The notes under the pieces: generated by a model
Seen by the model: only the letters and a program-made list of their open reading frames with translations
Database searches by the model: none
What the model was told of the DNA's origin: nothing
Assembly (NCBI RefSeq): GCF_900112425.1
Contig: NZ_FOLP01000001.1
Location: 1,092,082 to 1,156,081 of the forward strand
Direction: 5' to 3'
Origin: Variovorax sp. OK212
GTDB lineage: Bacteria > Pseudomonadota > Gammaproteobacteria > Burkholderiales > Burkholderiaceae_C
Length of the DNA stretch: 64,000 nt
Position numbers and translations under genes: made by a program
Shown: one piece after another, positions 34,129 to 48,162 of the stretch
How the letters are laid out: each line of letters begins with the position of its first letter
How positions within the stretch are numbered: position 1 is the first letter of the stretch

Positions 34129-34668
34129 ATGCGCCTGTTTCACTTCAGCGACAACGCTGACATCGACTGCTTCGTGCCTCGCCCGGTACGAACACCCGCC
34201 TTGCGACCCCCGGGCATGCAATGGCTCAACGGCCCCCTGGTCTGGGCGATTGCCGAGGACCATCAGCGGCTCTATCTCTTCCCCCGGGAGTGCCCGCGCA
34301 TCGTGCTGTGGGCGCGCGACTGCACGACCGCGGCCGATCGGCAGACATGGCTGGGCGACACACCGGCCGGCACTTCTGCCGTTGCGTACATCGAGACGTG
34401 TTGGCTGCAGCGCGTCGAGCGCGAGACGCTCACACGCTATGAGCTTCCCCTCGACGGTTTTCAGGACATCGACGATGTGGGCATGTGGGTCTCGTCGGCC
34501 ACCGTCGTGCCGAGCCGGGCGACCCGGATCACCGACTTGAAAGCCGAGCTTGCGGCGTGCCGGACCGAACTGAGGGTGGTGGAGTCCCTGCGTCCCCTCA
34601 AGCCCGCGTGGAACTCATCGGTGCACGCCAGCGGCATTCGCCTGCGCAATGCCGCCGACTGGTCGTAG
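34129..34668 (+). CDS. DUF6886-like hypothetical protein
   Basis: 179 residues. It starts MRLFHFSDNADIDCFVPRPV and contains PLVWAIAEDHQRLYLFPRECPRIVLW, the pattern I associate with DUF6886 proteins. It is soluble, with no membrane segment. Function is unknown. It converges with the deacylase gene, 25 bases away. Confidence 0.7.
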   Translation: MRLFHFSDNADIDCFVPRPVRTPALRPPGMQWLNGPLVWAIAEDHQRLYLFPRECPRIVLWARDCTTAADRQTWLGDTPAGTSAVAYIETCWLQRVERETLTRYELPLDGFQDIDDVGMWVSSATVVPSRATRITDLKAELAACRTELRVVESLRPLKPAWNSSVHASGIRLRNAADWS

Positions 34669-34693
34669 GCGCGTAGGCGGCATTGCGCCTGCT

Positions 34694-36151
34694 TCAGGCG
34701 GGTTCCCGCCGCGTGATCACCTGCCCGTTGCGCGCGCCGCTGTGCGTGCCGTGGCGCCAGGTCACCGCGCCGTTCACGATCACCGCGTCGATGCCTTCGG
34801 CCGGCTGCGTCGGCGTGTCGTAGTTGGCGGTGTCGCGCACCGTCGCGGCGTTGAAGATCACCACGTCGGCGTGGTGGCCGGGCTTCAGCGTGCCGCGTTC
34901 ATGCAGGCCGAAATTGCGGGCGGTCAGGCCGGTCATTTTCCAGACGGCCGTTTCCAGCGGGAACAGCCCCACGTCGCGGCTGTAGTGGCCAAGCACGCGC
35001 GGGAAGGTGCCCCACAGGCGCGGGTGCGGCTTGTCGCCCAGCGGAATGCCGTCGGAGCCGATCATGGTTTCGTCGAACGCGAGGATGCGTTGCACGTCGT
35101 CCTCGTCCATCATGAAATAGATCGCGCTGCCGGGCTGCAGCCGCTGGGCCGCTTCTTCGCCCGACACGCCCCATTCGGCCGCGATGTCCTTCAGGTCGCG
35201 CCCTGCGCATTCGGGGTGCGGCACGCTGGAGGCGATGAGCACGCGGCCTTCCATCATTCCGCGGTCGGTGCGGATCATGGTGGAGCCGGCCGTGTAGGGG
35301 TAGCAGTCCAGCCCGATGCACTGGTGCTGCATCGCCTCCTGGATGAAGGGCAGCGTGACCTTGGTCTTGCCGAAGTTCTGCGTGTTCTGCACCTTGTGGT
35401 GCGACACCACCACCGGAATGTCGAGCGCGCGGCCGATGTGGAAGGTTTCTTCCAGCGACTCCATCACGCGGTCGCTTTCGTCGCGCATGTGTGTCACGTA
35501 CAGCGCCTTGCGCGCGCTGAGCGGGCGGCCGACCTCGATGATTTCCTCGGTCGTGGCTTTCACGGCCGGCGGATAGAACGTGCCGGTCGACATGCCAATG
35601 GCACCGGCCTGCATGGCTTCTTCGACCAGCGCCTGCATGGCGGCAATCTCGGTGTCGTTCGCGGGGCGGTCGAGGTCGCTCATGACCACGGCGCGCAGGG
35701 TCGAGTGGCCCACCATCGCCGCCACGTTCACCGATGACGGCGTGGCGCGCAGCGCGTCGAGGTACGCGGCAAAGCTCGTGAAGCGGCCTTCCGCCGGCGA
35801 TTCGAGCAGGCTCAGTGGCATGGGCAGTTCCATGTCGATGCGCAGCGGCGCGGCGCTGATGCCGCAGTTGCCGGCCACCACTGTCGTCACGCCCTGCGAC
35901 ACCTTGAACGGCATTTGCGCTTGCGACAGCACCGCCTGGTCGTCGTGGGTGTGCGAGTCGATGAAGCCGGGCGCGACGATGCGGCCGGTGGCGTCGATCG
36001 TTTGTTCGGCTGTGTGGCCTGTGAGGTTGCCGATGGCGGCAATGCGGCCGTCGACGATGCCTACGTCGGCGTCGAAGCGCGGCGCCTTGGTGCCGTCGAT
36101 GACGGTGCCGCCGTGGATCAGCAGGTCGTAGTGGGGGACTGGTTCGTTCAT
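34694..36151 (-). CDS. N-acyl-D-amino-acid deacylase (D-aminoacylase), amidohydrolase superfamily
   Basis: 485 residues. The metal-binding HTH in FIDSHTHDD is at 67-69, the bridging cysteine of D-aminoacylases is at Cys96 (AGNCGIS), and the later His ligands (SHHKVQ and the THMRDES region) and the catalytic Asp in GSDGIP are present. It hydrolyses N-acyl-D-amino acids to D-amino acid and carboxylate. It lies downstream of the Opp genes on the same strand, separated by 256 bases with an inverted repeat, and is probably the last gene of this operon or separately expressed. Confidence 0.9.
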   Translation of the reverse strand: MNEPVPHYDLLIHGGTVIDGTKAPRFDADVGIVDGRIAAIGNLTGHTAEQTIDATGRIVAPGFIDSHTHDDQAVLSQAQMPFKVSQGVTTVVAGNCGISAAPLRIDMELPMPLSLLESPAEGRFTSFAAYLDALRATPSSVNVAAMVGHSTLRAVVMSDLDRPANDTEIAAMQALVEEAMQAGAIGMSTGTFYPPAVKATTEEIIEVGRPLSARKALYVTHMRDESDRVMESLEETFHIGRALDIPVVVSHHKVQNTQNFGKTKVTLPFIQEAMQHQCIGLDCYPYTAGSTMIRTDRGMMEGRVLIASSVPHPECAGRDLKDIAAEWGVSGEEAAQRLQPGSAIYFMMDEDDVQRILAFDETMIGSDGIPLGDKPHPRLWGTFPRVLGHYSRDVGLFPLETAVWKMTGLTARNFGLHERGTLKPGHHADVVIFNAATVRDTANYDTPTQPAEGIDAVIVNGAVTWRHGTHSGARNGQVITRREPA

Positions 36152-36407
36152 TTCTGTCCTTTCAGTTTTTCAGGCGATGTTGTTTGTTTGCTGTCGTTCT
36201 TGGCGCTGTTGTTCAGGGCGCGTGCACAGGCCACCGGGTACTCCCCTCCGCGAATGTCCCCCGCTTCGCTCCTCCTTTATTTCGCTGCGGGGAGCACCCG
36301 ATGCCCTGTGCACGAGGGCACGCTCTGAGTGCTCGCCCGATCAACAACTGCTCCGGATAACGCCCACCCCGTCGGCGTGAGCGCACCCTGAACAGCCGCG
36401 CTTCATC
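36152..36407. other. Intergenic gap with no gene
   Basis: This 256-base gap between the oppF-like gene and the deacylase gene holds no credible coding frame. It contains an imperfect inverted-repeat element (36211-36393, described separately) and a T-rich stretch directly before the deacylase start. Confidence 0.6.
36211..36393. repeat. Imperfect inverted-repeat element
   Basis: GTGCACAGG (36222-36230) returns as CCTGTGCAC (36305-36313). Inside, GGGTACTCCCC faces GGGGAGCACCC in the same symmetrical order. An outer pair GTTCAGGGCGCG (36211-36222) faces CGCACCCTGAAC (36382-36393). The element looks like a small interspersed palindromic repeat or non-autonomous element. Target-site duplications were not identified. 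Confidence 0.6.
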
Positions 36408-37399
36408 TCATCGAAAGTGGCAAGCAACCCAATGACCGCCACTGGAAGAAGAAGTGCGTTTTCCCAGCTCAGGCACCTGCTCCTTGCACACAGCCTGCGC
36501 CATAGGGCAACGCGTATGAAAGCGGCACCCCGAAGGCGGATTGGCCGGGCTCGGCGGATCGCCCTGCAGCAACATGCGCCGCGCGGGCGTGCGCGGGTTG
36601 GGCACCGGCACGGCCGACAGCAGGATCTCGGTGTACGGATGCAGCGGCGCGGAGAACAGCGTGTCGCGGTCGGCCACCTCCACGATGTGCCCCAGGTACA
36701 TCACCGCCACGCGATGGCTGATGTGCCGCACCACCGCCAGGTCGTGCGCCACGAACAGGTAGGCAATGCCCAGTTCGGCCTGCAGGTCCATCAACAGGTT
36801 GACCACCTGCGCCTGCACCGACACGTCCAGCGCGGACACGGGCTCGTCGCACACGATGAGCTTGGGGTTCAACGCCAGCGCGCGCGCAATGCCCAGCCGC
36901 TGCCGCTGGCCACCCGAAAACTCGTGCGGAAACTTCTTCGCCGCTTCAGGCCGCAGCCCGACCCGCGAGAACAGCCACTGCACGCGCTCGCGCCGCTCGG
37001 CCGCCGCGCCCATGCCGAAATTGCGCAACGGCTCCGCCACGATGTCGCCCGCCGTCAGCCGCGGGTTCAGCGAGGCATACGGGTCCTGGAAAATGATCTG
37101 GAGGTCGCGCCGGCGCAGGCGCATCTCCTCGGCCGAGAGCGACAGCAGCTCCTCGCCCTCGAGCCGCACCGAGCCCGCGCTGGGCTCCACCAGCCGCAGC
37201 ACCGACTTCGCCGTGGTCGTCTTGCCGCAGCCCGACTCGCCCACCAGCGACAGCGTTTCGCCGCGCGCCACCGAGAACGACACGCCGTCGACCGCCTGGA
37301 TCGGCGGCTTCGCCTTGGCGAGCCAGCGCTTGGGCGAGGTGTAGTGCTTGCGCAGGTTGCGCACCTGCAGCAGGGGTGCTGCGGTTTCGGCGGTCGTCG

Positions 37400-37403
<4 letters not shown>
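36408..37403 (-). CDS. Oligopeptide ABC transporter ATP-binding protein (OppF/DppF-like)
   Basis: 331 residues from ATG 37403. It has Walker [10 protein letters not shown] (55-63), signature [15 protein letters not shown], Walker [15 protein letters not shown] and switch FVAHDLAVV, with the oligopeptide C-terminal extension rich in Cys and Pro ([15 protein letters not shown]). It energises import of peptides or other solutes by the Opp-type system. The start overlaps the stop of the preceding ATPase (37400). Residues before the MTTTAET start are a shadow of the upstream gene. Confidence 0.92.
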
Positions 37404-38440
<1,037 letters not shown>

Positions 38441-38450
38441 GGCGCGTTGC

Positions 38451-39365
38451 TCACAGTTGCCGCGCCAGGCGCGGGTCGAGCGCATCGCGCAGGCCGTCGC
38501 CCAGCAGGTTGATGGCCAGCACCGTGGCCGCCAGCAGCAGCCCCGGGTACAGGATGATGTGGAACGCCACGGTCACGAAGTTGCGGCCCTCGGCCATCAT
38601 GTTGCCCCAGCTCGGCGTCTGCGAAGGCACGCCCACGCCCAGGAAGGAGAGCGCGGCCTCGGTCAGCACCGCCGCGGCCGCCACGAAGGTGGCCTGCACC
38701 ACCAGCGGCGCCACGATGTTCGGCAGCACGTGGCGCAGCAGGATGGCCGGCAGCCGCGTGCCCACCGCATGCGCGGCCTCCACGAACAGCTGCTCGCGCA
38801 GCGTGAGCGCCAGCGAGCGCACCAGCCGCACCACGCGCGGAATCTCGGGCACGGTGATGGCGACGATCACCGTGGCGAGGCTGGCGCGCGTGACGGCCAT
38901 GAGCGCAATGGCCAGCAGGATGCCGGGGATGGCCATGAGGCCGTCCATCACCCGCATGATGGGCCCGTCCGCCCAGCGCACGAAGCCCGACACCAGCCCC
39001 AGCGCAACGCCGAAGCAGGTGGCCAGCACGGCCACCGCGGCGCCCACGATCATCGACACGCGCCCGCCCCACACGGCGCGGCTGAACACGTCGCGGCCCA
39101 GCGCGTCGGTGCCGAACCAGTGCTCGCCCGAAGGCGGCTGCATGCGCGCGAGCGGGTCGATGTCCTGCGGGTCGTGCGTGGCGATCCACGGCGCGGCCAG
39201 CGACAGCACGGCCACGGCGATGAGCAGCAGCGCGCCGATGATCAGCGTCGGGTGCTTGCGCACCCAGCGCCAGCGCGGCGGCACGAAGGGCGCTTCGTCG
39301 GCGGCCGTGTCGGCGGATGCAGGGGCGGGAGCGGGCATGGTGTTCAAGGGAAGTACCGTGGACAT
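38451..39365 (-). CDS. Oligopeptide ABC transporter permease (OppC/DppC-like)
   Basis: 304 residues. An N-terminal cytoplasmic stretch (about 1-35) and a first helix ([18 protein letters not shown]) are followed by the periplasmic [17 protein letters not shown], the hallmark of OppC permeases, and four to five more helices. The coupling-helix region [26 protein letters not shown] matches the EAA motif. It forms the transmembrane channel with the OppB-like permease encoded 12 bases upstream. Confidence 0.92.
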   Translation of the reverse strand: MSTVLPLNTMPAPAPASADTAADEAPFVPPRWRWVRKHPTLIIGALLLIAVAVLSLAAPWIATHDPQDIDPLARMQPPSGEHWFGTDALGRDVFSRAVWGGRVSMIVGAAVAVLATCFGVALGLVSGFVRWADGPIMRVMDGLMAIPGILLAIALMAVTRASLATVIVAITVPEIPRVVRLVRSLALTLREQLFVEAAHAVGTRLPAILLRHVLPNIVAPLVVQATFVAAAAVLTEAALSFLGVGVPSQTPSWGNMMAEGRNFVTVAFHIILYPGLLLAATVLAINLLGDGLRDALDPRLARQL

Positions 39366-39377
39366 GGCGTGGGGCTC

Positions 39378-40313
39378 TCAGTACTGGATGCGCGGGTCGA
39401 ACAGGCGGTAGCTCAGGTCGATCAGCAGGTTGATCAGCACGTACACGCCCGCCGACAGCAGCAGCACGCTCTGGATCACCGGGTAGTCGTGGCGCTGCAC
39501 CGAGTCGATCACCAGCCGGCCCACGCCCGGAATGGCGAACACCGTCTCGGTGACGACCACGCCGCCGATCAGCAGCGCAATGCCCGCGCCGATGGTGGTG
39601 GCGATGGGAATGGCCGCGTTGCGCAGCGCATGCCCCAGCACCGGCAGCACGCCCAGGCCCTTGGCGCGCGCGGTGCGGATGTAGTCCTCGTGCAGCACCT
39701 CCAGCACGGTGGCGCGCGTCATGCGGGTCACCAGCGCGATGTACACCAGCGCCAGGTTCACGCAGGGCAGCACCAGCGAATTCAGCCACTGCAGCGGCCC
39801 GTCGGCAAAGCGCGCGTAGCCCTGCACCGGAAACCACGGCAGCTGCACCGCGAAGGTGTAGACCAGCAGGTAGCCGACCAGGAACACCGGCACCGAGAAG
39901 GCCAGCACCGCGAACAGCATCACCAGCCGGTCGATCCAGCTGCCCGCGCGGTAGGCCGCGAGCGTGCCCAGCGGCACCGCCACCACCAGCGTGATGAGCA
40001 TGGTGAGCGCCGCGATCGACACCGTGGGCTCCAGCCGCTGCCCCAGCAACTGCGCCACCGGCACCTGCGTGAAGATGGACGTGCCCAGGTCACCGGTGAG
40101 CAGCTTGCCCAGCCACAGCGTGAACTGCTGCCACAGCGGCAGGTTCAGGCCGAGCGCGGCGCGCAGCTTGTCGATGTCCTCGGTGGTGGCGAGGTCGCCC
40201 GCGATCAGTGCGGCCGGGTCGCCCGGCGAGAGGTGGATCAGCAGGAACACCACCACGGCCACCACCGCCATCACCGGCAGCGTGGAGAGAAAGCGTCGAA
40301 CGATGTAGCCCAT
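39378..40313 (-). CDS. Oligopeptide ABC transporter permease (OppB/DppB-like)
   Basis: 311 residues beginning [22 protein letters not shown], typical of the OppB family. About six membrane helices are present, with the EAA coupling motif in [25 protein letters not shown] and the C-terminal [11 protein letters not shown]. It is the partner of the OppC-like permease. It follows the substrate-binding protein by 30 bases on the minus strand. Confidence 0.92.
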   Translation of the reverse strand: MGYIVRRFLSTLPVMAVVAVVVFLLIHLSPGDPAALIAGDLATTEDIDKLRAALGLNLPLWQQFTLWLGKLLTGDLGTSIFTQVPVAQLLGQRLEPTVSIAALTMLITLVVAVPLGTLAAYRAGSWIDRLVMLFAVLAFSVPVFLVGYLLVYTFAVQLPWFPVQGYARFADGPLQWLNSLVLPCVNLALVYIALVTRMTRATVLEVLHEDYIRTARAKGLGVLPVLGHALRNAAIPIATTIGAGIALLIGGVVVTETVFAIPGVGRLVIDSVQRHDYPVIQSVLLLSAGVYVLINLLIDLSYRLFDPRIQY

Positions 40314-40343
40314 GGGGTGCCCTGTGCGCGCCGTTCGCCGGGC

Positions 40344-41930
40344 TTACTTGTCGAGGGCCCAGAACACGGGCATGCCGGCCCAGAGCTTGTCCAGCCCCTT
40401 GAGGTTCGAGCGCGCGGCGTTCGCGGCCGAGTACTGGCCCGCGTTGATGTACGGCACGGCCTCGAAGGCGCGGGCCTGGAAGGCGTCGAGCAGTTCCTTG
40501 CGCTTGGCCGGCACGGTCTCCTTGAGCCAAGCGGTGCGCAGTTCGTCCAGCGGCTTGTCGCAGGGCCAGCCGGGCAATGTGTTGCCGCAGGCCGCGCCCA
40601 GGTAGGCGTTGGCGATGGGCGAGTTGGCGTCGAACTCGCCGGCCACCGTGACGTACATGTTCCAGCCGCCTGCGTCGGCCGCGTCGCGCTTGGCACGGCG
40701 CGCGCCGATGGAGGCCCAGTCCATGCTTTGCGCGTCGACGTTGATGCCGATGCTCTTCATGGTCTGCGCGGCCATCAGCGCCTCGGCGTTGAGGTAGGGC
40801 ACGTCGCTGGGCACCATCAGCACCACCTTTTCGCCCTTGTAGCCGGCATCGGCCAGCATCTTCTTGGCCTTGGCCACGTCGGCCTTGCGGTAGGGCTCGG
40901 CGCCGGCGGAGGTGTCGTTGGGGCTGCCGCAGATGAAGTAGGTGGCGCAGTAGGCCATGCGCATGTCCAGCGGGAAGCCCATGGCGGCCACGAAGCGTTC
41001 CTGGTTCACGGCCTGCATCAGCGCCTGGCGGACCTTCGGGTTGTCGAAGGGCGCGTGCAGCTGGTTCATCACCAGGAAGGCCTGGTAGGCGCCGCCCGAG
41101 CCGATCTTGATGTTGGTGTCCGCGCGCAGCGGCGCAATGTAGTCGGGCGGCAACTGCTCGATGAAGTCGACCTCGCCGCGCTTGAGCGCCGACACGGCGC
41201 TGTTGGCGTCGGGCAGGTAGAGCCATTCGACGCGATCGAAGCTGGTCTTCTTGCTGCCGGCCAGGCCGCTCGGCGGCTCGCTGCGCGGCACGTAGTTGGG
41301 GTTGCGCACGAACACCGTCTTGTTGCCCGGCACCCATTCGTCGCGCTTGAAGATGAAGGGGCCGGAGCCCAGCACTTCGGGCAGCGGCGCGGTGGCCGGC
41401 ATCTTCGCCAGCCGCTCGGGCAGCACCACCGGCGGAAAGCCCGAGGGCTTGGCCAGCGCGTCGAGCACCATGCCGAAGGGCTCGTTCAGCGTGAGCGTGA
41501 AGCTGCGCGCGTCGGTGGCCTTCCACTCGGCGCCGACGGCCGTCATGGCGCGGCCCAGGCTGTCGCGCGCGGCCCAGCGCTGCAGCGAGGCCACGGCGTC
41601 GGCGGAGGTGACGGCGCTGCCATCGGAAAACTTCAGTCCCGGTCGCAGCGTGAAGCTCCACTGCTTGCCGTCTTTCGAGGTGGTGTACTTCTCGACCATC
41701 TGCGGCTGCGGCTTGCCCGTGGCGTCCTGTGCGAACAGGGTGTCGTACACCATGTAGCCGAAGTTGCGCGAGATGTAGGCCGTGGTGAAGGTCGGGTCGA
41801 GGATCTTCAGGTCGGCATGCGCCACCACCTTCAGGGTCTTGGGCGGTGTCTGGGCGAGCGCGGGAAGGCCCGCGGCAAAGGCGCCCGAGATGGCCAGGGC
41901 AGCGAGGGCGGCAAGCGTTCGTCGTTTCAT
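40344..41930 (-). CDS. Peptide/solute-binding protein of Opp/Dpp type (SBP family 5)
   Basis: 528 residues. A signal peptide ([27 protein letters not shown]) precedes a family 5 binding domain that starts [20 protein letters not shown] and contains [15 protein letters not shown] and [14 protein letters not shown] segments. It captures the substrate in the periplasm for the permeases encoded downstream. Neighbouring peptidase, FAD oxidase and D-aminoacylase suggest a peptide or amide substrate containing D-residues, which is inference. Confidence 0.9.
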   Translation of the reverse strand: MKRRTLAALAALAISGAFAAGLPALAQTPPKTLKVVAHADLKILDPTFTTAYISRNFGYMVYDTLFAQDATGKPQPQMVEKYTTSKDGKQWSFTLRPGLKFSDGSAVTSADAVASLQRWAARDSLGRAMTAVGAEWKATDARSFTLTLNEPFGMVLDALAKPSGFPPVVLPERLAKMPATAPLPEVLGSGPFIFKRDEWVPGNKTVFVRNPNYVPRSEPPSGLAGSKKTSFDRVEWLYLPDANSAVSALKRGEVDFIEQLPPDYIAPLRADTNIKIGSGGAYQAFLVMNQLHAPFDNPKVRQALMQAVNQERFVAAMGFPLDMRMAYCATYFICGSPNDTSAGAEPYRKADVAKAKKMLADAGYKGEKVVLMVPSDVPYLNAEALMAAQTMKSIGINVDAQSMDWASIGARRAKRDAADAGGWNMYVTVAGEFDANSPIANAYLGAACGNTLPGWPCDKPLDELRTAWLKETVPAKRKELLDAFQARAFEAVPYINAGQYSAANAARSNLKGLDKLWAGMPVFWALDK

Positions 41931-41999
41931 CGTCGGTTCTCCGGTCGGTGGGGGCGAAAGAAAGTCAGGAAAGGGGCAAGAAGAAAAGAAGGAAGGCGC

Positions 42000-43451
42000 T
42001 CAGGCCGCGGCGCCGATCGGCCACTTGGGCAGGCGTGCCTTGCGGTAGGGCAGCGTGTTCAGGTCGAGCGTCACGGCGCCGGGCGCGCCCGCGTAGATGA
42101 CGTGTTTGGCCACCTTCGAATACGACGCATAGAAATGCTGCGAAGACTTCACGACCACGATCTTCTTCGTGGCCAGGTCGCAGCTCAGCTGCGTGAACAT
42201 GTCGGTGCCCATGGCCTGGTTGCGCCGCGTGATCAGCACGATGTCGATGCCGCCGACTTCGACGAGCGCGCAGTCGCCCATGGGAATGGGCGTGTTCGAC
42301 AGGCCCGTCATCACCAGGTCGTGCTTCAGCGCCTTCACCGTGCAGTCGAGGTCCAGCGGGTCGCCCGACAGCGGGCTGATCTTGCCGCCGATGCGCATCT
42401 GCAGCCGCGCACCCACGCCCGCGTCGAAGGCGATGCGCACCGCGATCGGGTCCCACATCGGGCCGAGCGCCGCGTTGCCGATGCCGCGCTCCAGCATGCG
42501 TTTCAGGATGAAGGTGGAGTCGCTCGCCGCGCCACCGCCGGGGTTGTCGGCGCCGTCGGCCAGCACCACCGGGCCGCCGTCGAAGGCCAGCGCCTCGTCG
42601 AGCGAGGCGTCGATGCCGGGGTAGTTCACCGTGAGGCCGTCGCGCATGGCGATGACCTCGTCGGCCAGCTGGCGCGCGAGTGCGTCGGCCTTGGCCTGGT
42701 CGCCGTCGGTGTAGACCAGCACCTTGGTGCCCATCTCGGGCACGTCGCCCCAAGAGAAGCCGTGCGTGAGCGAGACGGTCAGCACGCCGTCCTTTCCTTC
42801 GAGCGACTGCATGCGTTCCACGAAGCCGCGCGCCGGCTCGCGCGACGTGTGCACCGTGACGATCATGTCGCAGTCGACCACCGCGGCCACCGGCTTGACC
42901 TTGCCCTCGGCCGCCGCCGCGCAGATGTCGACCAGCTCCAGCCCGCGCTCCAGGATGTCGGTGTGCGGGTACTCCTTGAAGGAGATCATCACGTCGGCGT
43001 TGTCCACCATCGCGGGCGTGAGGTGGTTGTGCGGGTCGAGCTCCGCGCCGATCACCACGCCGGGCCCGACGATCTGGCGCACGCGTTGCAGCATGTCGCC
43101 TTCGCAGTCGTCGTAGCCGTCGGCCACCATCGCGCCGTGCAGGCCGAGCAGCACCATGTCCACCGGCAGCGCGGCGCGCAGGTCGTTCAGCATTTCCTCG
43201 CGCAGCGTCTCGTAGGCGTGGCGCGTGGTGGTGCCGCTGGGCTGCGCGCCGGCCACCATGCCTTCGAGCAGCGTCCAGCCCTTTTCCTTGCCGCGGATGC
43301 GCGCCGCCCACAGCGGGCCCGAGTACAGCGTGAGCGCATCGGGGTGCTGGCCGGCGGGGAAGTAGCCGCGGTCCTGGAAGGAGGCGATGCCCGTGGGCAT
43401 CGGGCCGAAGGTGTTGGTTTCGGTGGCGAGGGAGGCACTGAAGACACGCAT
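42000..43451 (-). CDS. M81 metallopeptidase, MlrC (microcystin degradation)-like
   Basis: 483 residues from ATG 43451. It begins [15 protein letters not shown], the typical start of MlrC-like proteins, and has [28 protein letters not shown] and KEYPHTDI in the metal-binding half and [21 protein letters not shown] in the second half. MlrC hydrolyses linearised microcystin or tetrapeptide in Sphingomonas; many homologues act on other peptides or D-amino-acid-containing substrates. It is encoded between the FAD oxidase and the Opp-type binding protein. Confidence 0.87.
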   Translation of the reverse strand: MRVFSASLATETNTFGPMPTGIASFQDRGYFPAGQHPDALTLYSGPLWAARIRGKEKGWTLLEGMVAGAQPSGTTTRHAYETLREEMLNDLRAALPVDMVLLGLHGAMVADGYDDCEGDMLQRVRQIVGPGVVIGAELDPHNHLTPAMVDNADVMISFKEYPHTDILERGLELVDICAAAAEGKVKPVAAVVDCDMIVTVHTSREPARGFVERMQSLEGKDGVLTVSLTHGFSWGDVPEMGTKVLVYTDGDQAKADALARQLADEVIAMRDGLTVNYPGIDASLDEALAFDGGPVVLADGADNPGGGAASDSTFILKRMLERGIGNAALGPMWDPIAVRIAFDAGVGARLQMRIGGKISPLSGDPLDLDCTVKALKHDLVMTGLSNTPIPMGDCALVEVGGIDIVLITRRNQAMGTDMFTQLSCDLATKKIVVVKSSQHFYASYSKVAKHVIYAGAPGAVTLDLNTLPYRKARLPKWPIGAAA

Positions 43452-43497
43452 GGTGGGGACTCGTGAGGAAGGGTTGTTCTTGGGGACAGGTAGCGGG

Positions 43498-45693
<2,196 letters not shown>

Positions 45694-45726
45694 GCGTTCG
45701 GTTGAACGCTCGCTGACAGCGCAACG

Positions 45727-47979
45727 TCAGGGCTGCTGTCCGGGCTCGCCGGGGCGGGGCGGACGCTGGCGTTGCGCGGCTGCCGCCACCGCGGCCGCCC
45801 GCTGTTGCTGCTGGGCCTGCTGCTGCTGAGCTTGTTGTTGCTGGTGCTGCTGCTGTTGGGCCTGTTGTGCTTGTTGGGCCTGCTGCTGTGCGCGGGCTTG
45901 TTGCATCTGCTGTTGTTGCTGCATCTGCTGTTGGCGCTGCTGCTGCATCGCCTGTTGCTGTTGCTGCTGTTGTTGCTGAGCCCGGGCGGCCTGCTGCTGG
46001 GCTGCCGCCGCTTGCTGCGCCTGCTGTTGCTGGACTTGCTGCTGCTGTGCCTGCTGTTGAGCCTGTTGCTGGCGGCGCATCTGCTCCTGCTGCGCCTGTT
46101 GCTGCTGCCGAGCCTGGTTCTGCGCCTCCTGTTGTTGCGCTTGCTGCTGCTGTTGCTGGCGCTGGACCTGCTGTTGTTGCTGTTGCGCCTGTTGCTGCGC
46201 GCGTTGCTGGGCCTGCTGCTGGGCTTGCTGCTGTTGCGCCTGGTTCTGCGCCACCTGTTGCTGCTGTTGCTGGCGCCGTGACTGCTCGGCCTGGCTCCGT
46301 TGCTGCTCCTGCTGCTGGGCTTGCTGGGCCTGCTGCTGCTGGCGTTGCTGTTGCTGGGCAAGTTGCTGTTGTTGCTGCTGTTGCGGTCCTTGCGGATTGC
46401 CGCCGCGCGCCTGTTGCTGCACCTGCTGTTGGGCCTGTTGTGCTTGCTGGGCCTGCTGCAGCTGCTGGCGGCGCTGCGGGTCTTGCTGTTGCTGCTGTTG
46501 CAGCCCCGGCGGGTTGCCGCCGCGTGCCTGCTGCTGGGCCTGTTGTTGCGCCTGCTGGGCTTGCTGCATCTGCTGGCGGCGTTGCTGCTCCTGCTGTTGC
46601 CGCGCTTGCTGCTGCTGGTCGCGCGCCTGTTGCTGCTGCGCCTGCAACTGACGGGCTTGCTGTTGCTGTGCCTGTTGTTGCTGGGCTTGCTGCTGCGCGC
46701 GCTGCTGGGCTTGTTGTTGCTGAGCCTGTGCCTGGGCCTGTTGCTGTGCCATCGCGGCCTGCTGTTGCTGGCGCTGTTGTTGCTGCTGCTGCGCGAGCAT
46801 GGCCTGCTGCTGTTGTGCCTGCTGCGCCTGTTGTTGCTGCGCGAAGGCCGGCCCCGCCGCGAAGTTGGGCGGCACACCGCCGCGGCCGCCACCGTTGTTG
46901 ATGTTCGGGTTGCGCACGTTCACGTTGTTGACCACGGTGGTCGAGCGCGAAATGTAGGTGCTGTTGTTGTAGACGACGGCGGGCCGCGCGAAGGCCTGCG
47001 GCGGCGGTGCGCCACGGTCGCGGTCGCGCCCGCGGGCCCGCGGCGCGCCCCAGTTCACGTTCCAGGAATTCCAGCCCCAGCCGTGCCGCTCGAGCGCGCT
47101 GCCGACCACCACGCCGGCGCCGAAGGCGAGCACGCCGGCCGCGGCCAGCTGGCCGCCGCTGTAGCCCGGTGCCACTTCCACCGGCGGCGCGTACGCATAG
47201 CCCGGGTACACCGGCTCCGGCGCACCGTAGATCACCTGCGGGTCGTAGGCCGGCACATACACCACGTCGGGCTGCACGGGCTCGATGGTGATGAGCTCCT
47301 GCGGCGCCTCGATCACGGCCGGACCGCCGTACATCGCCTGCATGTCCGGTGCGGGCACGTAGTTGCGCGGCGTGGCGGCGCTGGCCACGCGCAGCTTGTC
47401 GTTGTTCTTCAGGCGGCCGGCCTTGGCGGCGCGCTGGCGCATGACCTGGATCGCGTTCATCACGTCGGCCGGGTCGTTGTAGTAGGCCTCGCCGAGCGCC
47501 GTGGTCCACGGGATGTTGCCGGCCAGCTGGTCCACGACGGGGCGGAAAGCGGTGAGCGACTTCACGCTCGGGTCCCACGGCTGCTGGTTGGCCGCATCGG
47601 CCAGCGGACCGGCCTTGAGGCTGCGGTTCTGGCCGAGCCACGCGTGCGCGGCGGTGATCTGCTCGGGGTAGGTGGCGCTGGCCAGGATCTGTGCCACCAG
47701 CTTGTCGGGGTACAGCGCGATGGGCGCGACCATCTGGTAGAGCTGTTCGGCGGCAGGCGGCGTGTAGGCGGCTGGCACCGCTGCGGCCGGCGCGGCTGCG
47801 GCCGGCGTGGCTGCCGCGGGCGTCTGCGGCACCGAAGGCGCGGGGATGCCGGTCGCCGGATCGCCGGCCGCGACCGGCTGGCTGGGCGTGACAGGGGTCT
47901 TGTCGCAGCCTGCGAGAACGAGTGCGCCGATGCACAGCGAGATCGTCAGCAGTCGCGGGGCGAGGTTGTTGTTTGTCAT
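45727..47979 (-). CDS. DUF3300 lipoprotein with a long glutamine-rich tail
   Basis: 750 residues from ATG 47979 (ATG 47991 adds four). A lipoprotein signal peptide ends in LAGC with lipobox Cys25. An Ala/Pro linker precedes the DUF3300 domain (about 75-300: MVAPIALYPDKLVAQILASATYPEQ, VVYVPAYDPQVIYGAP). A Gly-rich stretch (VVVGSALERHGWGWNSWN) follows. From about 374 to 740 the chain is dominated by Gln, with Ala and Arg, over some 360 residues. The tail is low-complexity and probably disordered or prion-like; its function is unknown. The family is outer-membrane or periplasmic. Confidence 0.85.
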   Translation of the reverse strand: MTNNNLAPRLLTISLCIGALVLAGCDKTPVTPSQPVAAGDPATGIPAPSVPQTPAAATPAAAAPAAAVPAAYTPPAAEQLYQMVAPIALYPDKLVAQILASATYPEQITAAHAWLGQNRSLKAGPLADAANQQPWDPSVKSLTAFRPVVDQLAGNIPWTTALGEAYYNDPADVMNAIQVMRQRAAKAGRLKNNDKLRVASAATPRNYVPAPDMQAMYGGPAVIEAPQELITIEPVQPDVVYVPAYDPQVIYGAPEPVYPGYAYAPPVEVAPGYSGGQLAAAGVLAFGAGVVVGSALERHGWGWNSWNVNWGAPRARGRDRDRGAPPPQAFARPAVVYNNSTYISRSTTVVNNVNVRNPNINNGGGRGGVPPNFAAGPAFAQQQQAQQAQQQQAMLAQQQQQQRQQQQAAMAQQQAQAQAQQQQAQQRAQQQAQQQQAQQQQARQLQAQQQQARDQQQQARQQQEQQRRQQMQQAQQAQQQAQQQARGGNPPGLQQQQQQDPQRRQQLQQAQQAQQAQQQVQQQARGGNPQGPQQQQQQQLAQQQQRQQQQAQQAQQQEQQRSQAEQSRRQQQQQQVAQNQAQQQQAQQQAQQRAQQQAQQQQQQVQRQQQQQQAQQQEAQNQARQQQQAQQEQMRRQQQAQQQAQQQQVQQQQAQQAAAAQQQAARAQQQQQQQQQAMQQQRQQQMQQQQQMQQARAQQQAQQAQQAQQQQHQQQQAQQQQAQQQQRAAAVAAAAQRQRPPRPGEPGQQP

Positions 47980-48162
47980 CTCGAGTTCCATGAGAACACC
48001 GGTGTCGTGCCCGGAACTCTTTCAACGGCGCGCGGCAACAGGCGATGACAAAGCCTGCGCCGCGGATGCAACGGTCTGTGTCGGTGGCGCGCCGTCAAGC
48101 CTGTCGGCGCAGAACCACACGGCCGGGAGGCCGCGGGCCACCCGGCTCACGCGAGCGGTCCC

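Noticed and set aside
45772..48048. Leucine-rich frames antisense to the Gln-rich DUF3300 gene
   Set aside because: CAG/CAA repeats on one strand always read CTG/TTG on the other, giving fake leucine-rich proteins. The signal peptide and DUF3300 domain support the minus strand only.
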